NCBI RefSeq assembly: GCF_932526225.1
Contig: NC_064039.1
Coordinates: 9,690,139 to 9,754,138, forward strand
DNA: 64,000 nucleotides
Origin: Nematostella vectensis
Lineage: Eukaryota > Cnidaria > Anthozoa > Actiniaria > Edwardsiidae
Reading direction: 5' to 3'
Shown here: positions 50,834 to 62,800 of the stretch, in pieces
How positions within the stretch are numbered: the first letter of the stretch is position 1
Layout: every line of letters begins with the position of its first letter
Notes under the pieces: generated by a model
The model's database searches: none
What the model was told of the DNA's origin: nothing
Seen by the model: only the letters and a program-made list of their open reading frames with translations
Translations under genes and position numbers: made by a program

Positions 50834-53800
50834 ATGGACTCGCGTATCGCGTGCGTTTTTCTTTTTCTGGGATTTTTAACTTTTGTAGTTTGTGACGACG
50901 CCGATTCTCTAGAAAAAGGTGGGTTTTCATTTCATTCTTGATTATTGACTCTGTTGAATCGAACGGTGATTTAGTACTCGTTTGTTAATGTAAATGTGTT
51001 TTAGGATGGGGATTAGATATAAAGTGGGAAAAACTTGACAATGCAAAGAAAGAAGCGAAAGAAAGGTACGGAAAACAATAAATGCTTTCTTTGATTTAGA
51101 AATAATACCTCCTTTGATTTACGAACTTCAGTTTGCAGTTTTTATTATTATATTTATAATCAAGCAAGGTCGACAAGTTTACCAAAACCAAACAAAATAT
51201 AAAAGGCGGAGCTTAACGCTGGAATGATCAACATTAACACTGAAGTTTAAGCTTTTAAAAGCGACACAATTTTTTGATTTTTTTTAGTTGAATTCTTGCA
51301 TTTTTAAAGAAAACCCAACTAAAGACTTAATATACTTGTTAAGAAACCTTTTACTGTTTTCGTAGCATTTGAAACTGAAAATCTAGTGCCGTAGAAAAAG
51401 TGTTAGACTTTTAATATTCGGTGGTTTGTTTCGTTATACAATAAAAATAAACTTTCAATGAATATAACTTTGATGGATAATTTAGGCTATCCAAATAAGA
51501 TAAAACCCCTCTGCTATTCAAAACTCTCGCTCAATTCTTATTTTACACCGTTTGGATTGTAGTATATAGGATACAATAAATCTGGTACCATGGTGGTTGT
51601 CATACAAGAGCAGCTACCTGCATGCTTATGTCACGTGGCTTTAATATGCATGAAGCCAAGGAAAAAGCTTTTTTCACATTTTACTTACGCGTAGATGAAA
51701 TACATCTCTATTTAAAATCTAAGACTTTATAAAACCGTATAGCCAATCAAAAACGTAAAAAAGAAATGAGGTGATCATGGGTTCCATATAGCTCCATGTC
51801 ATTTACTTTGTCATATCCCACTTGTTTCTATAGCAACAAGCCAATCATGATTCTCATCACCAAAAACTGGTGCGGAGCTTGTAAAGGTGGGTCACCATGG
51901 TAACAGTTAAATAAATAATATCATAGGAAATAATATTAATAAATGCAGACAAAAGTTAACGCAAGGTAGGTAACATATGCACTAAGAAGTCACCTGAATT
52001 TTTAGTAGCAAATTCAAGCCAAATTAAACACAGAAATATATCTAGACAAATAAAGAAATATATTTAAACCAAAAAAAACCCTTTCTGATTTTTTGGCTGA
52101 TTCGTTAGCTCTGAATAAGTCTCTTTTTCGTTGTTTTGCCCGCTAAAAACAATTAATCACATGATTTCTTAGTGGAAGTCGCCTATAGCCATAACATGTT
52201 TTTCCACAACTCATTTTACCTTTAGCTTTGAGGCCAAAGTTTGCGGAATCAAAGGAAGTCGCTCAGCTCAGCAAGAAGTTTGTGATGGTACATTTACAGG
52301 TAAATCAGAGATTATTGTAACGTAAAGCTGCTGGGTGCGGTACATGTCTTGGTCGACAGAAGAAGGCAGTTCGGAAGGTCGCACGCCGTGTTTTGTGATG
52401 GCTTGGTTGATAGAAGAAGACAATGTACCTTCTTTTCCGGTCTAACCCGCTTTGGACTTTGAGCTGTTGATATTAACTATCATGTTTTTACTCATGCTGT
52501 TGGTCTTTTAACTATTATGTACCAATTCATTTCTGCAGGAAAACGAAGAACCCGACGGTGACGAGTTCCGAGTCGACGGAAGATACATCCCCCGGATATA
52601 CTTTATGGGTAAATGTATAGGAAAAAATCAGGAATAAAAATAGGAGCATAGATTTCCTATTTAGAATTAATTATGGTAAGGATAGTGAGAATGGTTCCCT
52701 TTATATAGGTAATCATACGGTTTCGAGTTCAATTTGGAAATAATTTGTAAGTGAGCTTTACAAAAGCTCAAATTGCACGAGCCGTCCTCTATGGTAACAA
52801 AATGAACAGCATAAACAACAGCAACAACAACATGAGATATAATAGCTTTATAATATAAATTGACAATATTAGCGACTACAACAACACCATCAATAACAAC
52901 AACATCAGTAACAACAAATCCGACACTTATGTCTAGATGTGTTTTTGTCGTCTTCCCATTTGGCATGTTTTTAATTCACTATGGTGTCAGAACCCGATAC
53001 GAATTTGTGCCCATAAACACTCACCAAACCTGACCCTACCTTGGATGGTGTACTGTATCATGCTGCGCATGGGCAGAAGAGTAACAGCTGATTTTACTGA
53101 TTTTACCAGACCCCGACAGTGTGGTGTTGAAGGACGTGGTCAACGCTCATGGACGTCACAAGGAGACTAAGTACTACTATGGAAAAGTGTCAGAGAGTAA
53201 GTAGACGTCATCGTACCCAACGCTCATGCGCGTAACAAGGAGACTAAGTACTACTATGGAAAAGTGTCAGAGAGTAAGTAGACGTCATCGTACCCAACGC
53301 GCATGGACGTCACAAAGAGACTAAGTACTACTATGAAAAAGTGTCAGAGAGTAAGTAGACTTGATCGTACCCAACGCGCATGCGCGTAACAAGTAGACTT
53401 AGTACTACTATGGAAAGTGCTAGAGAAAGTAGACGCTATTGTAGAGTAGTAAAAATTGAAAGCTGCCACGTTATCTTTAAATCTCCACCAGCAACATCAA
53501 GAACGGCAGAGAGATGCCAAACACCACCTTATCACCACGCACAGCAATACAATCCATAACCAATGACTACAGCAGATCCAGCTTGCATCCAAAGAGTTAA
53601 TATGGGGTTTAATATGGAATGAATATGGGGTTTATCTTACAGTCGTGAGAAGCATGAAGCAAGTCCTAAAGAAACTTAAAATGGACGATGGCCTGGAAGT
53701 TGACGAGGAGAAAGCACAGAAACAGGGCAAGGATTTAGCAAGAGGTTAGAAGTGCATAACTTAACGCCCGGTTCCACCTCCCCTACCTCGTGTGGGAGAT

Positions 53801-56800
53801 ATTCTCAACGTTAAGAGATAGATGGGTGTGCTCGTCTACCACATGTCAGGAATATAATCGAAAACCAGCTAAATAAAGATACTTGGCGATTTTCTTTTGT
53901 TTTCGGTTCAAAATTCTGAAACATAAAGAATTTTGAAGTCATTTCAGTATTTTGAGAAATGCAATTATTGTCTCTCCTTGAAATTCCACAGCACATACAG
54001 CTGTTTCAATAAACGTTGTCAAAGAGCGCTCTGCCGCACGCGCTCATACCGTGAGGTAGTATGGGTAAAATATGTTGTTTCAAGCTCCGCCATCCTTCAT
54101 CGCCGACACGAACTTAGTTGAACGCTATCAGAATGGCGGAACAGTCTGATAATTTTCTAAATATATATCTACGCGAAAACAAGAGCAGGTTTGGCACCTA
54201 TCCCGTAAGAGGTGTCGTTGTTGTTGTCGTCCCCCTTTTTGTCCCTATTTTTGCAGATACCTTTTACAATTGTACGCGGCACATAGAAAGAAATGCCGCA
54301 GTGTCTTCGATAGATAACTTGCCAGCGAAGGTCTTCACTATAAGACTGCGGCATATTTACTGAAAACTTGTTTCAACATATATTACCCATACCACCTCGC
54401 GGTATGGGCGTGTACGGCAGAGCGCTCTTGTACAACGTTTATTGAAACAGCTGTATACACTCGGTAGCAACCATTCAACTGCCTTTTTATTCCAGGATTC
54501 GGAGACAAAATCAACTGGATGACATACGAGGAAGGACTTAAAGAAGCCAAGGAAAAGTAAGAAACATCATTAAAAAATACTATATAACGCGACATATTTT
54601 TATAAATACTTTTCCTTTCCAATGAACAGAGAGAAGATTCTAGTTTTGCTCATCCACAAGACATGGTGCGGATCATGCAAAGGTAATTGATTTCGCCGCA
54701 ATACTTTTGGTGAACATTACTTGGCGCACACATCATCAGTGAACACTATTGGTGAACACTATTGGTAAACGCTATTGGTAAACGCTATTGGTGAACACTA
54801 TTGGTGAACACTACTGGCGAACAGTATTGGCGAACACTAATGGTGAACACTATTGATGAACACTAATGGTAAACAATATTGGTTAACACTATTAGTAAAC
54901 ACTATTGGTGAACACTAATGGTAAACAATATTGGTGAACACTATTGGTGAACGCTATTGGTCAACACTATTGGCTTAAAACACAGTAACACAGTATAAGG
55001 TCGTATAGGAACACATATAGCTTGACACAAGCTAAAAAGTAAATTTGCCTTATATTTGACTGAGGATATAATCACCGGGCACAAAGAATACATTGAACTG
55101 CCATCCACCGGCGTTTAGGTGGACAGGTTGCTGAAAGTACTTTGTTAATAGCGCTGAAGCCTAAGTTTGCGGCATCTGAAGAGCTGGCTGAGATGAGCAA
55201 GAAGTTTGTGATGGTGAACGTGGAGGACAAAGAAGAACCAAGCGGGAGTCAGTTCGTAGTTGACGGAGAATACGTGCCAAGGATATATTTCTTAAGTAAG
55301 TATTAAACATTTTTACAAAATATACTTTTCAGTATTTGCCCTTGCGTGATCAGAAAAGGTCCCCGTTCTACCGAGGGAATTGAAACTGCCGATTTTCGGG
55401 GTGTAGGAGTCCTCGTGTCTTCTACATGAATTTTGGCCACTCCCAGGGGGGTTCTGAAGAACTTCCCTTCAAGGGGGATTGATTCTGGGATTACATTTCA
55501 GGCTTCAACTATAGTATCAAGACAAGGGCACCGCGAAAAAGCGCTTAGCCATAGGGGATTCCTGGTCATTGATTGGGGTACACAGTTTGACCGCGTCCCG
55601 TTTTGTCAGTACAACATTTCAAATCTTTCCTTGTTTTGTCAGATTCCAAAGGCGAAGTTGACGAATCAATCTACAACGAGGGCACCAAGCACCGACATGT
55701 AAAATATTACTATGAAAGCCCTGAAGAGCGTAAGTCTTTTATTGCTACTAGCTGTATACCAGCTGTATACTAGCTGTATACCAGCTAGCAATGTAAGACA
55801 GAGCTAGCAATGTTAGTAGGTACCGCATACTCTAACATGTGATCAATGATAGGAACAAAGTGAACTGTCCTGTCACTGATTTTCCCAACATGTTCTGGCT
55901 TTTAGTTATTGCAAGCATGAAGCGCGCCCTTGGAGAGGAGAAGCTAGGTTCCGGTGAGACGTCAGGTAAGAAATTAAAATAAATTGCGGATCTTTAGACA
56001 CAAGATAAAACAACCAAGCGCATCAGTCGAAGTTCGGTTGTTCAACGTCAAAAGCTGGTGTATACTTTCTTAGTTCCTCTGAGTATATTTGTGGCGAACG
56101 ACGGACTGAGGGGAGTGGAGTTGGTGTTGGGGTAGTTCAGTTCCCCCCCCATTGGCAAACAGCTGGATACGCCACTAGGAGTTTGATTTCGTTGAGCCAA
56201 TCTTTAGTGTCACGCGCCCGGGGGAAGGGAGAGGGGGGGGACTCCGATAAAAACAGACGGGGATGATCGTCGGCAAAATCGATTTTAACCCTAAGGTATG
56301 GCTCTTTGGGCGTGGTCAACAGAAATTCTTACACAATTATTACAAATACAGTACACCCAATTTTTAGCAAATTTGGTGTGGTCGAAGAGATAACAGAATC
56401 GGAAAAAACATTAGACACCCCCTAAGAGATAGAAAAATCAGAAACAATCCTTTAACAACCCCTAAAGGATGGCAGTTGGTCAAAATTTTATACCCTAAAA
56501 GATGTGACGATCACCCCTGTCTACTTTTCTGGAGAGTCCCCCTGCCCCCACTTGGATCACGCGCCTTATGCAACTACTCCCACTTCTACGAGCGGTAAAT
56601 AACCTCCAGTTGGTATACCAGGTGAGACGAAGAAGCAGGAAGTCAAGGATGACATCAAGGCCGAAGGGAAGAAGGAGCCATGGTGGATGCCTAAAAAGGA
56701 CGCTGATAAAGCGGATACAAGAGGTGTGTGGCTAAATGGATGCTCCATTTAGGTATTTCATTCATCCAGTAGATAACTCGGTTTTATGGTCCTCAGGGTT

Positions 56801-59800
56801 CGGGACTCACGTTCAGTGGATGAAGTACGAGGAGGGCTTGAAGGAGGCTAATAACAGGTGAGGATAATTGTATCCCGTGGTCAACCATGACGTGTGAAAC
56901 AAGCTTTGTGATGGGCTGTGATTGTAAGCTCATCAGCGATGATGAGAATGTCAGTCATGGTAATGATTACGAAAATGATGATGCTGATGATGGTGATGCT
57001 GATTATGGCCATGTAGATGGCGGTCATGTTGATGTTGATGGTGGTCATGATGATGATGGTCACGTAGATGATGATTCTGATGATGGCCATGTAGAATAAT
57101 ATGATGCTGATAATGGCCATGTAGATGATGATGATGCTGGTAATGTAGATGATGGTCATGTTGATGGTGGTCATACTGGTGATGGTCATGTAGATGATGG
57201 TCATGTTGATGGTGGTCATACTGATTATGGTCATGTAGATGATGGTCATGTTGATGTTGATGGTGGTCATACTGATGATGGTGATGCTGAGAATGGCCAT
57301 GTAGATGATGATGATGGTCATGTAGATGATGTTCATGTAGGTAGTGGTCATGCTGATGATGGTCATGTATATGATGGTGATGCTGATGATGGCCATGCAG
57401 ATGGCGGTCATGTTGATGTTGGTCTTGTTGATGGTGGTCATGCTGATGATGGTCATGTAGATGATGTTGATGTTGATGATGATGATGCTGATGGTGGTTA
57501 TGCTGATGATGTTGATGCTGGTGATGTTGATGATGGTCATGTAGATGATGCTGATGCTGATGATGGTCATGTAGATGATGTTGATGCTGATGATGGCCAT
57601 GTAGATGGTGGTTATGTAGATGGTGGTTATGTAGATGGTGGTCATGTAGATGGTGGTTATGTAGATGGTGGTCATGTAGATGGTGGTTATGTAGATGGTG
57701 GTTGTGTAGATGGTGGACATGCTGATGATGGTGATGCTGAAGCGATGCTGATGATGGTCATGGTGATGATGTTCATGTAGATGGTGTTTATGCTTATAAT
57801 GGTTATGCTGCCGATGGTCATGTTGATGGTGGTCATGCTAATGATTGTTATGTATATGATGTTGAAGCTGATGATGGTCATGTAGATGGTGGTCATGTAG
57901 ATGATGGTCATGTAGATGATGGTCATGTAGATGATGATGTTGATGATTGTCATGTTGATGGTGGTGATGCTGATGATGGTCATGTAGATGGTGGTCGTGC
58001 TGATGTTGATGGTGGTTATGTAGGTGGTGGTGATGCGGATGATGGTCATGTAGATGGTGGTAATGTGATGATGGTCATGTGGATGATGGTCATGTAGATG
58101 GTGGTAATGTGATGATGGTCATGTGGATGATGGTCATGTGGATGATGGGCATGTAGATGCTGATGATGGTCATGTAGATGGTGGTAATGTAGATGATGGT
58201 CGTGTAGATAATGGTCATGTGGATGATGGTCATGTAGATGATGGTCATGTAGATGGTGGTCATGTAGATGATGGGCATGTGGATGATGGGCATGTAGATG
58301 ATGATGATGCTGATGATGGCCAGGTTAATGGTGGTCATGCTGATGATGGTCACTTATGATTATGATTGCATGGCATCATGCTGGTCTGATGGATAATGAT
58401 TGCCAAGATTATGGTATAATTGTCACGATCATCACTATGACAATGGAGATGTTAGTGAGGATCATGAGGATGATTTTAATCTTGTGAGCATAATGATAGC
58501 TAAGAACAAAATCATGTTGTTGTTGATGATTATAACGGCTATGTTAATGGTTGTGATGAAGGGGTAATAATTAATTATAGTAGTGCTCTTTGTTTCTGAT
58601 GGTGGTAATATTTGTGTTGGTAATCTTTGATTATGGTGGTTGATGACGGTGTTGATGATGATATGGTGACTGTGGTAAAAATGGTGATCTAGGTGACCTT
58701 TGCTGCAGCTGATACTAATGATTGGCTTTGTGCTTGTAGTGGCAAAGTTATGATGTTGATAATCACCAAGTCTTGGTGTTCGTCATGCAAAGGTAGGCCT
58801 TTTTCACAGGTACACTCTCATTCATAGGAAAGCCTTGTTCAAAGGTAGGCCTAGATCAGAGGTAAGCCTAGTTGAATGGATGACCTAGTAAAATTAGAGC
58901 TAGTTCAAGGAAGGCCTAGTTTAAAGACTTCTTCAAATGATTCTGTTTTCAAGATGACACAGTGATCGATATACATTGTTACTACAAAAAATAACTCTAA
59001 GTTTACTTGTAGCATTCAAAGAACGTATTGCAAGCGACAAGAATCTTGGGGACTGGGGCAAAAAGTTCGTGATGGTGAATGTGATTGACGACGAAGAGCC
59101 GAAAGACAAACAGCTGCAACCTGATGGGCAATATGTTCCACGGGTTCTCTTCCTTGGTGGGTATATAAATAGTAGATAGCAGGGTGATCATGGTATCATT
59201 AGCCTGATAGGCAATATTTTCCACGGGTTCTCTTCCTTGGTGCATAAAAAGGGTCGGGGACCACTTTTTAAAAGGGGGATTTCGAGATTTAGATTATGTG
59301 CTCATAATTTCAATAATAAAATCTTTGATGCTTAATTTTGTTTTACAGATTCAAATGGAAAAGTGCTAGATGAGTTTTGGAACGAAGGGACCGACTATAA
59401 GCATGTAAAACACTACTACCAGAACGGCGACGAAAGTAAGTTACGTCTATGAGAGCAAGGAATATATTTTAACTCCTTCTTCGTATTAATTGCATATCAT
59501 GATTGTTTTTTTTTTTGTCTTTCAGTTATTGCATCTATGAAAAGGGTGCTTAAAAAGTTCAAAACGCCTGTAAAATCATTTGGTAGGTAAAACCAATAAG
59601 CAAAGGACCTTTGTTCGTGACATCATTTCTAACATCATCTGTTCTTTATAGGGTGGGGCGATAAGATTGACTGGGTTGACATGGACGAAGCGTTCGACAT
59701 CGGAGCTGAACAGTAAGCTTTCCTCTTGTTACCTCTTTGCGTTTAAAAAGCGAAAGCCGTCACTTCTCTTTGTTTTTCTTTTCTCGAGTAACAATTGATG

Positions 59801-62800
59801 ATGCTTATAATTCACAAAGCCACTATTACTCTTCCAGTTCCTTTTCTATGAATAAAACAGTGCCCCTATTACTCTTCCTGTTCCTTTTATAGGAATAAAA
59901 CAGTGACTCCATTGCTTTTCCTGTTCTTTTTTTAAGGAATAAAACAGTGCCTCTATTACTCTTCTTGTTCCTTTTCTAGGAATAAAACGGTGCCCCTATT
60001 ACTCTTCCTGTTCCTTTTCTAGGAATAAAACAGTGCCCCTATTACTCTTCTTGTTCCTTTTCTAGGAATAAAACGGTGCCCCTATTATTCTTCCTGTTCC
60101 TTTTCTAGTATCAAAAAGTGTTGCCCCTATTAATTTTCTGTTCCTTTTATAGGAAAAAACCGGTGATGCTTATAATTCACAAGAGCTGGTGCTCAGCCTG
60201 CAAAGGTACCGTTAACTTGCAATTCTTTTCAATCTGCGGAAGCATTTTATGTTAATGTTAGTGATGTTTCTGTTGTTGCTTGTTGTTGACGATGATAAGG
60301 AAGATCGATAATGAAGATGTTTTGAAAATCGAAATTTTCTTATCGCTGGTGATGATTGACCATAGAGAAACGACTGATGACAATGATGATTATGAGTATC
60401 TGATAACGTTGGTTACGTCTGACTTTGTATATTGTCTAAAACGCAGCATTAAAGCCCAAGTTTGCCAGATCTAAGGAAATCCTGGAACAAAGCAAGAACT
60501 TCGTGATGGTCACCGTAGAGGTAGCTATGATTGATAAGAATGTGTAAGGCCCGTAGGAAGATGGAGGGGGGGGGGGGGGCGTTTAAGGCTATAGCCTGTA
60601 TTCAATGGAAGCCGCCATTCCACTCCGTTTAATAAATAGATAAACATCAAAGAAATGGCCGCCATCTTGGCCTTACACAATCCCATAACGCACCGCGCTG
60701 GCCACAGGAAAACCGCGACGATACTCCACTCAGTAGCGAAGGATAGTCTAAAGTTGCCCGCGCCTTGGCCGCGCTAAGAACGTGGTGTTTTTTCTTTTAT
60801 AATTCTCAATAAAAAAAATCAACAAAATAGGTGGCGGGTGTGTGTCTGTGTGGGATAGGGGGGGGGGGGGGCTTGTACGGATCGTCGGTTTATGTATCTA
60901 AAGGTGAGATATGTTTTCGCGAACAGGACGATGATCGTAAGACAGACGCTAACTTTGATGTGGACGGAGCTTACGTACCGAGGATTTATTTTGTCGGTAA
61001 GACTAGGAAAGCCCAAAGTACAAACATGCACTCATATTTTATTTAAACATCGGCACTGTACTTCCTTATTAAGGATATATTTCTTTGGAAAGTTGAGTAA
61101 AGTCACAAATACACACTCCCGCTTTTTAATTTAAGCTCTGCCCTTATATGAACCGATGGTATATTTTGTCGACGAGAAATGCCATGAATAAAACATTCAC
61201 TTATCAGACTACTCAATTATTATTGGATTTTTCTGGCTAATGTCATCACCATGCGTTCCAATATCGGCAACATCAATACGATCATCTTTGAGTATCAGAC
61301 AAGCTCAAAGAGCATACGAAAATCAAATAAATGGCAAGCAGGGTCTATTGCTAAGATGCTTGACACGATTTTCTTCCTTACAGACCCCTACACCAAGAAG
61401 ATCATGAAAGAGTTCCGAAATGACGACGAGGAGTTTGAGGACTACAAGTATGCGTATGGTGATCCCAAAGAACGTGAGTACAAGTGAAGTCATCACCAAT
61501 TATAAACGTGACGTCATTAAGTAACGTCATCACCTAATAAATTCGTGAGCGTCATTAAGGGACATCTTCCATTAGAATTTTGACGTCATTAAGTGAAGTA
61601 ATAATCAATTGAGAACGTGATATCATCAAGTAACGTCATCACCAATTATAAACGTGACGTCATTGAGTAACGTCATCCCCTATTAAAGAAGTGACGTCAA
61701 TAAGTGACGTCATCATCAGAAATTAGCTCCATTATGTATGTATTCTCTAATATTGTTTTTTGCTTTTCCGTAGTTGTGAAAGTGATGACCAAGGCTGCCA
61801 CGAAAGGCGTCACCAAGGGCACAGTTTCAGGAAAAGGTCAGTTAGGGGAAATAGGGCAAGGGCTCTTCGGCCTACACAGAAAAACAACAATAAAAGACAA
61901 AGGCCGTTAACGGTCCCCTTTGACATGGTAAGAAAACGTTACAGAAAAAAAAACACACGTACACACACATTAGCACCCGAGAAGCAGCATGGTGCACGCT
62001 TTTCTTTCGCGTAGTATTACATCTTGCACAAATAGTTCCACGTTGCCTAATGTCTTCTTGATAAAAATATTGAGCGCAGGTTACAGCTCTCAGAAATATA
62101 TGAGAGCATTGATTTTGAAAAAAATAACGTTCTTTAAAAGTACACACTTGTATATTAACGAAATCAGGGTGTGTAATTTCAAGTCTCTTATTTCACAGGA
62201 TTTGGTGATAGCTATCTGTGGATGGACCTGGAAGCCGGTCTTGGTGAATCCCAAAAAACGTAAGTCACTTTCCGCGTTGTTTATTTATTAATGTTTATAC
62301 AGGATAGGCACCCTTCAGCAATTATATGTGCTGCTATCAATGATTGTGTTGCTGTGTGATGTTTAATGCCAGTGGCAAAAGCTGTGGCTTTTAAAATATA
62401 CCACAACTCATTATTTTGCTCATTTAATCATTTTAATTATGATATTATTCACAATGCGTGTTTGGTTTTGAAGGAAGAAGCCTGTGATGTTGGTTATGCA
62501 CAAATCATGGTGTCAACACAGTCAAGGTAACAGGAGTTGTTGTTTTTTGTTTGTCTTCTTTTGACTAACATGACGTAAAGCTTAAAAATCTTCACTTCCC
62601 CTTTACAGCTCTCAAGGCCAAATTCAATAGCTCCAAGGATATCCAAGACCTCAGCAGAAACTTCATCTTGGTCAATCTGGAGGTAAGAGTATTGTTATCA
62701 GATGTGGCTAGCTTAGGATAGGGAGATCAAACTAAAGCCTGCTATCTTAGAAATTCGGTGCGACCACCATACTAAGAGACTTCGCCCTCTTGGACACCAA

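Larger units (their letters stand above)
56797..59582 (+). other. Thioredoxin repeat 3 (active site WCSSC)
   Basis: Exons of 61, 53, 144, 87 and 57 bp. The domain opens [20 protein letters not shown]; the active site is [20 protein letters not shown]; the loop is [10 protein letters not shown]. It also has the fused 144-bp exon. The intron between its first two exons holds the 1.4 kb GAT-rich array. Confidence 0.9.
59652..61836 (+). other. Thioredoxin repeat 4 (active site WCSAC)
   Basis: Exons of 61, 53, 74, 70, 90 and 63 bp. The domain opens [20 protein letters not shown]; the active site is [20 protein letters not shown]; the loop is [10 protein letters not shown]. The 74/70 split is present, as in repeat 1. 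The linker is basic ([16 protein letters not shown]). Confidence 0.9.

Noticed and set aside
56881-58359. 279-codon minus frame ([10 protein letters not shown]) and plus DDGHVDDG frames
   Set aside because: Produced by a triplet-period satellite inside a thioredoxin intron; no unique coding part.
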